39,834 nucleotides of DNA from Rhodoferax sp. UBA4409 (GCA_002390825.1 DGQR01000198.1:1-39834), one strand, 5' to 3'. Positions 17,195 through 25,376 are shown, counted from the first letter of the stretch. The notes: generated by a model not told the origin, from the letters alone. Program-made: numbers and translations.

Positions 17195-18258
17195 GGGGCG
17201 TCCGGCATCCGGCACAAGCAGGTGGCGGGAATGGCAATGCGGATATGGCTGCCTGCCTCCAGGGTGCGGCCGGCGAGGTAGTTACTCGAAAACTGGGCCT
17301 GCAGCGGCGGCAGATGGTGGTGGGTAGGCTCTAGGGTGAGCAGGGAATAAGGTCCCAGAAACTCGCTTTTGGCTATGCGGACATACAGGCTGTTTTCGTG
17401 TGCATCGGCACCGTCGATCAGCTGGATGTCTTCCGGCCGCACATTGAATCGGTAGTCCTTGCCGGGTGCCAGTGTTTGCGCACAGCGCAAAGTCAGGCCA
17501 CGGTAGTCGACCTGGTGAGCATCCACCGCACGGGCGCTGATGAGGTTGCTGCGGCCGATGAAGTCGGCCACAAAATCGTTGCCCGGAGCGCGGTAAATAT
17601 CGTGCGGTGTGCCGGTTTGTTGAATACGGCCGCTGCGCATCACCACGATGCGGTCGGCCATGGCCAAGGCCTCTTCCTGGTCGTGGGTCACCATGATGGT
17701 GGTCACCCCCAAGGTTTGTTGCAGCTGTCGGATTTCAGAGCGCAGGCGCACCCGCTCTATGGCATCCAGTGCCGAGAGCGGTTCGTCCAGCAGCAGCAAG
17801 TCAGGTCGGGTGGCCAGCGCACGTGCCAATGCAATGCGCTGCTGTTGTCCGCCCGAGAGTTGCGAGGGGTACTTGCTCTCAGTACCCGGCAGGCCTACCA
17901 GGGCCAGCATTTCGTCCACCCGTTGGCGGAACGACTCGCGCCCGGCTTTGCGGCTATTGAGACCGTAGGCCACGTTCTGGCCGACGTTGAGATTGGGAAA
18001 CAGCGCGTACGACTGAAACACGATGCCGTAGTCGCGCTGTCCGGGCGCTAAGGACGAAATGTCCCGCCCGGCGTGGAGGATGGTTCCGCTGTCCTGTTGC
18101 TCCAGCCCTGCAATCGTGCGCAGCAAGGTGGTCTTGCCGCAGCCCGAGGGGCCCAGCAGCACCACGAACTCGCCTTTGGCCACATGGAGTTCTATGTTTT
18201 CAAGGGCTGTGAACGGGCCGAATCGCTTGTTCAGGCCTTGAATGTCCAAATGTGTCAT
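17191..18258 (-). CDS. phnT: 2-aminoethylphosphonate ABC transporter ATP-binding protein
   Basis: The protein has 355 residues. It has Walker A GPSGCGKTT, signature SQLSGGQQQRIALARAL, Walker B LLLLDEPLSALD and the switch histidine in MVTHDQEEAL. A C-terminal TOBE-type domain (FNVRPEDIQLI) follows, as in spermidine/iron/phosphonate importers. It powers the permease encoded next. It starts 28 bases after the binding-protein stop and overlaps the permease start by four bases. The symbol follows the Salmonella phnSTUV naming; the substrate is inferred from phnX and the FAD enzyme in the same run. Confidence 0.93.
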   Translation of the reverse strand: MTHLDIQGLNKRFGPFTALENIELHVAKGEFVVLLGPSGCGKTTLLRTIAGLEQQDSGTILHAGRDISSLAPGQRDYGIVFQSYALFPNLNVGQNVAYGLNSRKAGRESFRQRVDEMLALVGLPGTESKYPSQLSGGQQQRIALARALATRPDLLLLDEPLSALDAIERVRLRSEIRQLQQTLGVTTIMVTHDQEEALAMADRIVVMRSGRIQQTGTPHDIYRAPGNDFVADFIGRSNLISARAVDAHQVDYRGLTLRCAQTLAPGKDYRFNVRPEDIQLIDGADAHENSLYVRIAKSEFLGPYSLLTLEPTHHHLPPLQAQFSSNYLAGRTLEAGSHIRIAIPATCLCRMPDAP

Positions 18259-18286
18259 GGCGGGTTCCGGTGCTGCGGTTTGTGCT

Positions 18287-19318
18287 TTACCTCTTGGGCT
18301 CAGACTTGGCGGAGTAACGCTGTTGCCATTCGGTCAGGATGGCTTCGCGGTTCTCGCCCATCCACTTGAAGTCGTTCTTGACCAGGCGCTTCTCGTAGTC
18401 GGTCGGCACATACTTCAGGCGGGTGGCAATGCCGGGGATGGCAGTGATTGCAAAGTTCTTGGCATACAACTCGTTGGCTTCGCGGGTGGATGCCCAGTCA
18501 GCCAGCTTGCGCGCGGCGACCATGTTGGGTGTGCCTTTGACGATGGCTGTGGACTCAAGATCCCAGCCCAGACCTTCTTGCGGGAACAGCACGTCAATCG
18601 GGGCACCCTTGGTGCGCAACACGTTGGCGCGGTATTCAAACGCAATGCCTACCGGGAACTCGCCGGCCGCCGCCATCACGCAGGGCTTGGAGCCGGAGTG
18701 GGTGTACACGGCGATGTTGTCGTGCAGCTTGTCCATGTAGTCCCAGCCGCCCTTGGTGCCGAACATTTGCAACCAAGCGGTCACGTCCAGAAAGCCGGTG
18801 CCTGAGGAGTTGGGATTGGGCATCACGATCTTGCCCTTGAACTCGGGCTTGAGCAGGTCCTTCCAGCTTTCGATGCGGGGCAGGCCCAGCTTGGTGGCTT
18901 CGACCACGTTGTAGCAAATGGCGGCGCCCCACACGTTCATACCCACCCAGGTGGGCTTTGCGCTGCCGGAAGTGAAGCGGGGGTTGATCGCCTTCAGGTT
19001 GGCGGGAGCGTAAGGCTCGAGCATGTTGTTGCGGTCAAACACCACCATGCTGGAAGCCGCCACACCCATGATGGCATCGGCCACCGGTTTATTTTTTTCG
19101 GCCAGCAGCTTGGCAGTCACGATGCCGGTGGAGTCGCGAGTCCATTTGATTTCAATGTCCGGGTAGGACTTGTTGAAAGACTCCTGGTATGCCTTGAGCT
19201 GGTCGGTTTCCAGCGCGGTGTAAACGTTCAACACGGTTTTCTGCGCATGGGCAGGCAGCACGGCTGCGGTTGCCAGCAAAGCGGTCAGCAAAGACAGCTT
19301 GATCTGATTGAGTGTCAT
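18287..19318 (-). CDS. phnS: 2-aminoethylphosphonate ABC transporter periplasmic binding protein
   Basis: The protein has 343 residues. The signal peptide ends in LPAHAQK. The body begins LNVYTALETDQLKAYQESF and contains WTRDSTGIVTAKLLAEKNKP, which is typical of the extracellular-binding family 1 proteins of iron and phosphonate importers. VMPNPNSSGTGFLDV is the ligand-loop segment. It is predicted to bind 2-aminoethylphosphonate in the periplasm. The ATG at 19318 follows AGGAG; the reading frame to 19435 continues upstream without signal-peptide character. It is the first gene of the minus-strand operon and is divergent from the GntR regulator. Confidence 0.93.
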   Translation of the reverse strand: MTLNQIKLSLLTALLATAAVLPAHAQKTVLNVYTALETDQLKAYQESFNKSYPDIEIKWTRDSTGIVTAKLLAEKNKPVADAIMGVAASSMVVFDRNNMLEPYAPANLKAINPRFTSGSAKPTWVGMNVWGAAICYNVVEATKLGLPRIESWKDLLKPEFKGKIVMPNPNSSGTGFLDVTAWLQMFGTKGGWDYMDKLHDNIAVYTHSGSKPCVMAAAGEFPVGIAFEYRANVLRTKGAPIDVLFPQEGLGWDLESTAIVKGTPNMVAARKLADWASTREANELYAKNFAITAIPGIATRLKYVPTDYEKRLVKNDFKWMGENREAILTEWQQRYSAKSEPKR

Positions 19319-19423
19319 AGGGGCTCCTGGGGGTGGTCGGATAGTCGTTGTTGCAGACTGCGGACCCGGTTCGGGCACCCTGCGAGGCTGCGACGGAGCG
19401 AAGATTAAAGGGGCTGCGTGACA

Positions 19424-19437
19424 GATTGTTGACAATC
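19424..19437. promoter_or_regulatory. Palindrome in the phnS-GntR divergent region, candidate GntR operator
   Basis: GATTGTTGACAATC is a perfect 6+2+6 inverted repeat 106 bases upstream of phnS and 58 bases upstream of the regulator gene. It fits the general FadR-type GntR operator shape (TNGT-N-ACNA). A TATAAT (19458-19463) for the regulator gene lies about 20 bases away. No second copy of the site was seen. Confidence 0.5.
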
Positions 19438-19494
19438 TACAATTTTCAATCCGTGCCTATAATCCGGCAACTTTTCCATTTCCCGGTCTTTTTG

Positions 19495-20199
19495 ATGCCC
19501 ACACTCCTCAGTCACTCCGCAGGAAATGCCTTGGCCCTGGTGCAAAGCACTTCGCTCACCCGCCTGGTGGTGGAGTCCATTGAAGAGATGATCCTGGCCG
19601 GTGAGCTGCTGCCCGGGACCAAGCTCAATGAAATTGCGCTGGCCCAGCGCTTCGGCACCTCGCGCGGGCCCTTGCGCGAGGCCTTCCGTTCGTTGGAGGA
19701 AACCGGCCTCATCCGCCAGGAAAAAAACCGGGGTGCCTGGGTGCGCGAGATCAAGCTCTCGGAGGCGGCCGATATTTACGATGTGCGCGCCGGGCTGGAC
19801 GCCTGCGCCGGCCGCCTGCTGGCAGCGCGCATCACCCCCGACCAACTGCGCACCCTGCGCGACATGACCGAAGCCATGCGCAACGTGCAGCCTGACGACG
19901 TGGCTCGCTTTCATGAGTTGAACCTGAGTTTTCACGATTGCATCGTTGCCATGACCGGCAACACCATCCTCACCGGGCACTACCGCAAGCTGTGCAAGTT
20001 GCTGGCCCTGTTCCGCCGCCGCAATCTGCTGGCGCCCATGGCTATTCCCCGCTTCGCCGAGGAACACAGTGCCATCGTCGACCTGCTCGAAGCGCGTGAC
20101 GGTTTGGGCGTATCAGAAGCCCTGTTTGCCCATGCACAAGGCGGACGCCAGCGCATGCTGCGCGACGGCGAACTGGCAGACAGCGCCGATGCCACCTGA
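19495..20199 (+). CDS. phnR: GntR-family (FadR subfamily) regulator of phosphonate use
   Basis: The protein has 234 residues. An N-terminal winged helix has the GntR pattern ELLPGTKLNEIALAQRFGTSRGPLREAFRSLEETGLI, and the C-terminal all-helical FCD domain carries FHELNLSFHDCIV and later histidines for a metal or ligand. It matches the GntR regulators placed next to phosphonate transport operons in Burkholderiales. The ATG at 19495 is preferred; the frame runs 147 bases upstream into the phnS leader. It overlaps the next gene by 11 bases. Likely role: ligand-responsive control of the divergent phn operon via the palindrome at 19424-19437. Confidence 0.88.
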   Translation: MPTLLSHSAGNALALVQSTSLTRLVVESIEEMILAGELLPGTKLNEIALAQRFGTSRGPLREAFRSLEETGLIRQEKNRGAWVREIKLSEAADIYDVRAGLDACAGRLLAARITPDQLRTLRDMTEAMRNVQPDDVARFHELNLSFHDCIVAMTGNTILTGHYRKLCKLLALFRRRNLLAPMAIPRFAEEHSAIVDLLEARDGLGVSEALFAHAQGGRQRMLRDGELADSADAT

Positions 20200-21061
20200 G
20201 GCCAGCGGCAGCAGTCTGGGCGCAGGGGTGGTGCTGGCGGTGTTGGCTGCCGCCCTGATGCACGCCAGCTGGAACGCGATGATCCGGGGAGCGCCCGACA
20301 AAGGCCTCTACACCGTCCTCATGCATGGCTGTAGCGCGGTGCTGGCGATGGTGCTGCTGCCTTGGGTGGGCCTACCCGCATGGGACAGTGCGCCTTACTT
20401 GGCGGCATCCGCCCTGCTACACACCGTCTACATCCTGCTGTTGATGCGCACCTACGAAGGGGGTCAACTGGCGGTGAGCTATTTGCTCATGCGGGGGCTG
20501 GCGCCCTTGTTGGTGTGCCTCGTGTCGTCCCCGCTACTCGGGGAGTCACTCTCCGTGCCCATGTGGGCGGGGGTGGCCGGCATTCTGGCCGGTGTGGCTT
20601 GTATTGCCCAGGCCAGCGGGCAGCGTTGGCGCGAGGTGTTGTCGCACCCCTCCGGTAAAGCGGCATTGCTCAACGCACTCACCATTGCCGCCTATACCCT
20701 GGTGGACGGGCAGGGCGCGCGCCTCTCCGGCAATCCGGTGGGCTATGTGCTCGTTCTGGCCCTGCTGGAGCCCTGGGGCGTGATCGCCTACCAGTGGCTG
20801 CGTCGCCCGGATGCGCTGGCGGGCTATGCCCGGCGGCACTGGGCCACGGGTTTTTTGGGTGCCGGTGTGGCCACCTCGGCCTATGCCATCGTGCTCTGGG
20901 CCATGACGCAGGCGCCGATTGCGGTGGTCGCTGCCTTGCGGGAGAGTTCGGTCATCTTTGCGGTACTGATCGGCTACCTCTGGTTCCGGGAAGGGCGCTT
21001 GCGCCCGGGGCTTCTGGCGGCCGGGCTGGTCGCTATCGGGGTGGTGCTGATCAAGCACTGA
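20189..21061 (+). CDS. EamA/DUF6-type membrane protein of the phosphonate cluster
   Basis: The protein has 290 residues and about ten membrane helices. It opens LGAGVVLAVLAAALMHASWNAMIRGAPDKGLY, and the second half has AYTLVDGQGARLSGNPVGYVL and LRESSVIFAVLIGYLWFREGRL. This fits the drug/metabolite transporter-like membrane protein often found in phosphonate utilisation clusters (TIGR03340-like). Its role there is unproven; it may export a by-product of phosphonate breakdown or help import. It overlaps the GntR gene by 11 bases, so coupled translation is likely. The ATG at 20189 follows no strong ribosome site. Confidence 0.85.
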   Translation: MPPEASGSSLGAGVVLAVLAAALMHASWNAMIRGAPDKGLYTVLMHGCSAVLAMVLLPWVGLPAWDSAPYLAASALLHTVYILLLMRTYEGGQLAVSYLLMRGLAPLLVCLVSSPLLGESLSVPMWAGVAGILAGVACIAQASGQRWREVLSHPSGKAALLNALTIAAYTLVDGQGARLSGNPVGYVLVLALLEPWGVIAYQWLRRPDALAGYARRHWATGFLGAGVATSAYAIVLWAMTQAPIAVVAALRESSVIFAVLIGYLWFREGRLRPGLLAAGLVAIGVVLIKH

Positions 21062-21142
21062 GCGCAGCGGGCCGCTCAGTCGCACTGCACAGAAGCCACA
21101 GCCCGCCAGCGCCCGCCGGGCTTGCAAACCCTGTTCTTGATT

Positions 21143-21170
21143 TTGATAGCAGAGGGCTTTTCCATATACT
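21143..21170 (+). promoter_or_regulatory. Probable SOS promoter of imuA-imuB
   Basis: TTGATA at 21143-21148 and TATACT at 21165-21170 lie 16 bases apart and match sigma-70 elements at five of six positions each. The -10 overlaps the LexA box, as expected for repression. Confidence 0.6.
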
Positions 21171-21186
21171 GTTTAAAAATACAGTA
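21167..21186. promoter_or_regulatory. LexA box (SOS operator) upstream of imuA
   Basis: The core CTGTTTAAAAATACAG (21169-21184) matches CTGT-N8-ACAG exactly and extends symmetrically to TACTGT...ACAGTA. It ends 21 bases before the imuA start and overlaps the -10 element. Confidence 0.95.
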
Positions 21187-21205
21187 ATTTATTGAAGCCC
21201 TTGCC

Positions 21206-22141
21206 ATGACTAGCGCTGCGCGCCATTCCCATCTTGCTGACACGGCCTTGACCACTGGTGTGCCGGACCCGCAGGACATCCACGCCGGTGTCTGGCACGC
21301 GCACACGCTGGCCACGCCTACAGAGGCGGTGCAGGCTACGGGCGATGCGCTTTTAGATGCGCATTTGCCCGGCGGCGGCTGGCCGGTGGGCGCCTTGGTG
21401 GAGCTGCTGCAACCTGCCGGTGCGCACAGCGAGTGGCGCCTGCTGCTGCCTGCGCTGGCCGCGTGCGGGCGCGGCCCGGTGGTGATGGTGGGGCCGCCGC
21501 AGCTGCCGTTTGCACCGGCGCTCTCCCGGTTGGGCTTGCGCTCGGGGCGGCTGCTGTCGGTGCTGGCGTCTGCCACGGCGGGGGAGGGCGCGCGCGTCAA
21601 AGATGAAGCGAGCGGACGTCTCTGGGCCACCGAGCAGGTGCTGCGCTGCGCCGAGGTGGACGCCGTGCTGGCCTGGCTGCCGCAGGCCCGGGGCGACCAG
21701 TTGCGCCGGTTACATATGGCGGCCGCCGAGCACCACAAGCTGCTCTTTGTGATGCGGCCAGACCGGGCGCGCAGTGACGCGTCGCCCGCCGTGCTGCGCC
21801 TCTTGGTGCAACCGATAGCCCGGGCCCGGCACGCGCGGCAAGGCCCATTGCACGGGCGGTGGCTCGACGGGTTGGAGGTCGACATCCTCAAGCGGCGCGG
21901 CCCGCCCTTGGCCGAGCCCTTGCACTTGCAGGCCCGCAGCCAGCAATTGGGCCTGCTGCTGGCCGCCAGCCGTGCCTTGACACAGGACATGGAGCAAGAG
22001 CGCGCTTCGGCGTGGGGCATGTTATCTGACGCGCCGCTGGATGCACAGGCCACGCGCGCTGCTTTTCAGCAGCAGGCGCTGGGCACCCCTTTCGATGCGG
22101 AGGCGGGCCATGCACTGGATCGCGCTGCGGCCGTCGCCTGA
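21206..22141 (+). CDS. imuA: ImuA, RecA/SulA-like component of the translesion mutasome
   Basis: The protein has 311 residues. The centre resembles RecA-fold ImuA/SulA-like proteins: DALLDAHLPGGGWPVGALVELLQPAGAHSEWRLLLPAL, PVVMVGPPQLPFAPALSRLGL and WATEQVLRCAEVDAVLAWLP. A true Walker A is not visible, which is usual for this branch. It works with ImuB and DnaE2 in SOS-induced error-prone repair. It stands right after a LexA box. The ribosome site is weak. The 3' end overlaps imuB by 32 bases. Confidence 0.92.
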   Translation: MTSAARHSHLADTALTTGVPDPQDIHAGVWHAHTLATPTEAVQATGDALLDAHLPGGGWPVGALVELLQPAGAHSEWRLLLPALAACGRGPVVMVGPPQLPFAPALSRLGLRSGRLLSVLASATAGEGARVKDEASGRLWATEQVLRCAEVDAVLAWLPQARGDQLRRLHMAAAEHHKLLFVMRPDRARSDASPAVLRLLVQPIARARHARQGPLHGRWLDGLEVDILKRRGPPLAEPLHLQARSQQLGLLLAASRALTQDMEQERASAWGMLSDAPLDAQATRAAFQQQALGTPFDAEAGHALDRAAAVA

Positions 22142-23552
22142 TGCAGCGGCCGCCCCGACCGAGCCTGCGCTGGTGGATACCGCCACCGCGCTGGCATGGT
22201 GGGCGCTGCGCTTCACGCCGCTGGTGGCCCGCGTGGGCGATGTACTGGTGCTGGAGGTGTCGGCCAGCGAGCGCCTGTTCGGCGGGCGTACAGCGTTGCT
22301 GCGGCAACTTTTAGAGCCAAATAAGCCTGTAGCGCTCGCAGAATATGCGCAAGGTGCTACATCTTTAATAGCGCTGGCGGCGCTGCAGGTGCATGCCTGC
22401 CGGGTAGGGCAGGCCGCGCCGGTGCGAGCGGTGCTGCCCGATGCCCTGCCGGTCCACACCCTGGCGGCGGCCCACGCGCACTTGCCCACGCTGGCCCGCC
22501 TGGGCGTGCGCACCTGGGGGCAGCTGCGGGCCTTGCCGCGCGGCGGTGTGGTGCGGCGCTTTGGTGCCGAGGTGGTGGACGCGTTGGACCGCGCCTACGG
22601 CCAGCGCCCTGAGGTCTACCCTTGGCTCACGCTGCCCGATGTGTTTGATGCCCCGCTGGAGCTGGCAGCGAGTGTGGATTCAGCGCAGGCCTTGTTGTTC
22701 GGCGCGCGCCGCCTGCTGGCGCAGCTGCTGGTGTGGCTGCGCGCCCGTCAGTCCGGGGTGCTGGCGCTGGAGCTGCTGTGGGAGCTGGACGCGCGCCGCG
22801 CCAACACCCGCCATGTGGACGCCCACCACCAGGGTGGCCAGCAAGGCCGCTTGGAGCTGCGCACCGCCGAGGCCACGCAGGACATGACCCACCTGCAGCG
22901 CATTCTGGGTGAGCAGTTGGCTCGCGTTACGTTGCCGGCGCCGGTGCTGTACCTGCGCCTGCGCAGCCTGCAGACCCAGCCGCTGGGCGGCGAGAGCCAC
23001 AGCCTGCTGCCAGAAGACGTGCGCAAGGGCGACAGCCTGCACCAGACCCTGGAGCGCTTGGCCGCCCGATTGGGCCCGCACAGCGTGCAGTGCGCCACCC
23101 CGCAGGCCGACCACCGGCCTGAACGCATGCAGCGCTGGCAGCCGTGGCGGGCAGATGCGGCGCGCAAAGAAAACCCATCTGCTATGAAATCAGGAGCTGC
23201 CCGCGCAAATTCCATGAACGCTAGAGGCCAAAAAGACTCTGAACCAGAGAGCGCAGTGCTGCCGACGGCAGACCTGTACCCCACTTGGCTGCTGCCGGTA
23301 CCGCAGCGCTTGGTGGTGCGCCAAAGCATTCCCCACTACCACGGCGAACTCACGCTACTGGCCGGCCCGCAGCGCCTGGAAACAGGCTGGTTGGAGGGCG
23401 AGCCCGCTCTGCGCGACTACTACATGGCCCGCAGCCCGCAGGCGGGGCTGGTGTGGGTGTACCGCGAGCGGCTGGCGGCGCACACCGAGGCTGCCTCTGG
23501 GCCTTCAGACCCGGACGCGCTGGCGTGGTTTCTGCACGGCCTGTTTGCCTGA
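22110..23552 (+). CDS. imuB: ImuB, catalytically inactive Y-family polymerase-like mutasome hub
   Basis: The protein has 480 residues. It opens MHWIALRPSPD and has LVARVGDVLVLEVSASERLFGG, the ImuB version of the Y-family palm that lacks the metal-binding acids. LARLGVRTWGQLRALPRGGVVRRFG is the helix-hairpin region. The C-terminal part (APVLYLRLRSLQTQPL, ERMQRWQPW, PTWLLPVPQRL) is ImuB-specific. ImuB links DnaE2 to the sliding clamp and ImuA. I chose the ATG at 22110 because GGAGG lies six bases before it; the frame runs back to 22041. Two copies of a 63-bp repeat lie inside, at about residues 67-88 and 358-378. Confidence 0.92.
   Translation: MHWIALRPSPDAAAAPTEPALVDTATALAWWALRFTPLVARVGDVLVLEVSASERLFGGRTALLRQLLEPNKPVALAEYAQGATSLIALAALQVHACRVGQAAPVRAVLPDALPVHTLAAAHAHLPTLARLGVRTWGQLRALPRGGVVRRFGAEVVDALDRAYGQRPEVYPWLTLPDVFDAPLELAASVDSAQALLFGARRLLAQLLVWLRARQSGVLALELLWELDARRANTRHVDAHHQGGQQGRLELRTAEATQDMTHLQRILGEQLARVTLPAPVLYLRLRSLQTQPLGGESHSLLPEDVRKGDSLHQTLERLAARLGPHSVQCATPQADHRPERMQRWQPWRADAARKENPSAMKSGAARANSMNARGQKDSEPESAVLPTADLYPTWLLPVPQRLVVRQSIPHYHGELTLLAGPQRLETGWLEGEPALRDYYMARSPQAGLVWVYRERLAAHTEAASGPSDPDALAWFLHGLFA
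22309..22372 (-). repeat. 63-bp intragenic repeat, copy in imuB (inverted)
   Basis: On the minus strand it begins GCTATTAAAGATGTAGC and continues through GCGCATATTCTGCG, shared exactly with the copy at 31635-31697, to ATTTGGC as in the copy at 30666-30728. The element is AT-richer than its surroundings and sits in frame (plus-strand residues PNKPVALAEYAQGATSLIA of ImuB). Confidence 0.8.
23181..23243 (+). repeat. 63-bp intragenic repeat, second copy in imuB
   Basis: The segment starts GCTATGAAATCAGGAGCTGC, then GCGCAAATTCC, then CGCTAGAGGCC and AAAAAGACTCT, following the layout of the other copies base for base in spacing. It encodes AMKSGAARANSMNARGQKDSE in a linker between the conserved ERMQRWQPW and PTWLLPVP blocks of ImuB. 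Confidence 0.78.
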
Positions 23553-23561
23553 GCGAGAGGT

Positions 23562-24083
23562 TCAGCCCCGGTACACATGCCAGCCATCAAAGTCGCCTTT
23601 GCTGAGCGGCAGGCCGTGCTGGCGCAGCAGCGCGTAGACCATGCTGAGGTGGAAGAAGAAATTGGGTAGCGCGTACTGCTGCAAAAAGGTGCTGCCATCC
23701 AGCGCCACAGTCGTCTCGCCGGCCGGGTCGTGAATGGTGCGTTCAGCGGCAGCGGCAAAGTCGTGGGGCTGCAGGGTGTGCAAAAAGGCTTGTGCCGCTG
23801 CCACCCGCGTCTGCAGCCGGGCCAGACTCTCGCGGTGCTCACTGAGGGGCGGCACGATTTGTCCGGCCAGCGGGGCGCAGGCCCGGAATACAAAGTTCAC
23901 CGCAATCTCCACCTGCACGCCTAGTGGCAGCATGTCATGCGCCAGGCGGGCCTGCAGCAGCGCCGCTTCCGGGGTGCCTTGCTGTGCGCAGTGTGCGGCA
24001 GCCTTGGTCAACAAGCCTTGCAGCTGAATGAGGTAGCGGGCAAATACCGGTACGCTGGCGTCAAATAAAAAATGGGGCGACAT
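23562..24083 (-). CDS. DUF1993 family protein
   Basis: The protein has 173 residues and no signal peptide. It resembles DUF1993, a helical family related to DinB-like four-helix bundles: FLFDASVPVFARYLIQLQGLLTKAAAHC, LAHDMLPLGVQVEIAVNFVFRAC, and the closing FLQQYALPNFFFHLSMVYALLRQHGLPLSKGDFDG. Histidines at HDMLP and FFHLSM could bind metal. The function is unknown. It is convergent with imuB (nine bases between stops). Confidence 0.85.
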   Translation of the reverse strand: MSPHFLFDASVPVFARYLIQLQGLLTKAAAHCAQQGTPEAALLQARLAHDMLPLGVQVEIAVNFVFRACAPLAGQIVPPLSEHRESLARLQTRVAAAQAFLHTLQPHDFAAAAERTIHDPAGETTVALDGSTFLQQYALPNFFFHLSMVYALLRQHGLPLSKGDFDGWHVYRG

Positions 24084-24113
24084 GCGAGGAATCCTACTCT
24101 CGGCTCCGGGAAT

Positions 24114-24143
24114 GAAAAAGGGCCCCTCAGGGCCCTTGTTTTT
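24114..24143 (-). terminator. Rho-independent terminator of the PEP-CTERM gene
   Basis: On the minus strand GGGCCC, four bases and GGGCCC (24120-24135) are followed by five T residues (A-run at 24115-24119 on the plus strand). A T-run at 24139-24143 on the other side makes it symmetrical. It lies 17 bases after the stop at 24160. Confidence 0.88.
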
Positions 24144-24159
24144 AGCGTATCAACCGTTT

Positions 24160-24753
24160 TCAGGCTTTGCGCTTGCGCATTGCGGCACCGACCAGTCCCA
24201 AGCCCGCCAAGAGCAGGGCATAAGTTTCTGGCTCGGGAACAGCGCTTACGGGCAAGCTTTGGGAGAGCAGGTCGCCCATTTTCTTCTTGTCACCTACGCT
24301 ATCCAGAAACTGAACCTTGATGTGCGGTGTATCAAACACCAAAGGTGCAGCGGCGGTGAAGTCAATGCGCCATGTCATGTTGCTTGTCAGCGCCAAGGGG
24401 GTCGCAAAAGAAAAACAGGCGCCCTTAGTGCCGCCGGTTGTACAGCCCAAGTTGGCCGCTACCCCAGCAGTTACGGAGCCGAAGCTCGGTGCTGTAACAC
24501 CGGGGCCACTGATGAGTTTGCCGGAAAGGACTTCGGTGCCCAATCCCTTGATTTCAAACGCCTTCAAGAAGCTCGCACCGCTCCAGTCGCCAGTGGCGTG
24601 ATTGGAATTGAGGATAGAGAACTCCAGCGTATCGGCATCAACCGCCTGAGACGCGAAGGTCACGCCTTGGAAAGTCAAAGAGCTGGCGGCTTGTGCGCCG
24701 AACGACAGCAAGCCGAAAACGACGGCGATTACTTTGGTGTGAATGTTCTTCAT
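24160..24753 (-). CDS. PEP-CTERM sorting-domain exoprotein
   Basis: The protein has 197 residues. It has a signal peptide (IAVVFGLLSFGAQA) and ends with VPEPETYALLLAGLGLVGAA followed by a basic tail RKRKA. This is a PEP-CTERM signal, recognised by exosortase and linked with exopolysaccharide or biofilm production. The body is a beta-rich domain with a single disulfide-capable pair (LGCTTGGTKGACFS). The function of the body is unknown. The gene has its own terminator and a leader inverted repeat at 24769-24796. A second PEP-CTERM gene lies at 36010. Confidence 0.9.
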   Translation of the reverse strand: MKNIHTKVIAVVFGLLSFGAQAASSLTFQGVTFASQAVDADTLEFSILNSNHATGDWSGASFLKAFEIKGLGTEVLSGKLISGPGVTAPSFGSVTAGVAANLGCTTGGTKGACFSFATPLALTSNMTWRIDFTAAAPLVFDTPHIKVQFLDSVGDKKKMGDLLSQSLPVSAVPEPETYALLLAGLGLVGAAMRKRKA

Positions 24754-24768
24754 AGAGAAATCTTAACA

Positions 24769-24796
24769 ATTTGTAACTGCCTGTATTTTTACAAAT
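24769..24796. promoter_or_regulatory. Inverted repeat upstream of the PEP-CTERM gene, candidate operator
   Basis: ATTTGTAA (24769-24776) and TTACAAAT (24789-24796) form a perfect 8-bp inverted repeat with a 12-base spacer, centred about 29 bases upstream of the gene. A regulatory role is a guess from position and symmetry. Confidence 0.4.
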
Positions 24797-24884
24797 TACG
24801 CCATTCGGCGCAGTAGTCCGAACGGATGCGTGGCGGAAAGTGTGAACAATCGCATGATTCGCGTTTTCCATCACTTTCTGGCCC

Positions 24885-25376
24885 ATGAACCTGCCCACCC
24901 ACCAACTCTCCATGACCGTGCTCATGTCGCCCGACATGGCCAACTTCTCCGGCAATGTGCACGGCGGCGCCATCCTCAAGCTGCTCGACCAGGTGGCCTA
25001 TGCCTGTGCCAGCCGCTATGCCTCGCGCTATGTGGTGACGCTGAGTGTGGACCGGGTGCTGTTTTTGCAGGCCATCCATGTGGGGGAGCTGGTGACTTTT
25101 CTAGCCAGTGTGAACTACACCGGCAAGTCGTCCATGGAAGTGGGCATCAAGGTGATTGCCGAAAACATCCGCACCCAAGAGGTGCGCCATGTGAACAGCT
25201 GCTTCTTCACCATGGTGGCGGTGGACGACCACGGCAAGGCCGCGCCGGTGCCTGCACTGCAGCCCGAAACTGACGATGAAAAGCGCCGCTTCGAGGCTGC
25301 CCAGATGCGCAAAGCCCTGCGCCACGAGCTCGAAGAAAAATTCCGCAAGACCACCCGCCAGCCCGGCACGGTCTGA
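24885..25376 (+). CDS. Acyl-CoA thioesterase (hot-dog fold, YciA/BACH-like)
   Basis: The protein has 163 residues. The hot-dog motif is seen as ANFSGNVHGGAILKLLDQVAYACASRYASRYVVTLSVD, with the catalytic Asp in LLDQVAY, and VGELVTFLASVNYTGKSSMEV gives the long beta strands. These cytosolic hexameric enzymes hydrolyse acyl-CoA thioesters. The C-terminus is a charged helix (DDEKRRFEAAQMRKALRHELEEKF). It stands alone, divergent from the PEP-CTERM gene. Confidence 0.92.
   Translation: MNLPTHQLSMTVLMSPDMANFSGNVHGGAILKLLDQVAYACASRYASRYVVTLSVDRVLFLQAIHVGELVTFLASVNYTGKSSMEVGIKVIAENIRTQEVRHVNSCFFTMVAVDDHGKAAPVPALQPETDDEKRRFEAAQMRKALRHELEEKFRKTTRQPGTV

Noticed and set aside
21139..21150. GATTTTGATAGC before imuA as another copy of the 63-bp repeat
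   Set aside because: Only about ten bases match (GCTATCAAAA on the minus strand) and the GCGC core is missing.
22041..22109. Longer imuB start at 22041
   Set aside because: The ATG at 22110 has GGAGG six bases upstream and gives the conserved ImuB N-terminus; the extra residues lie in the imuA overlap and look non-native.
24780..24796. CTGTATTTTTACAAAT near the first PEP-CTERM gene resembles the dnaE2 LexA box
   Set aside because: The right half is AAAT and not ACAG, so it fails the CTGT-N8-ACAG rule; it is better seen as part of the ATTTGTAA inverted repeat.
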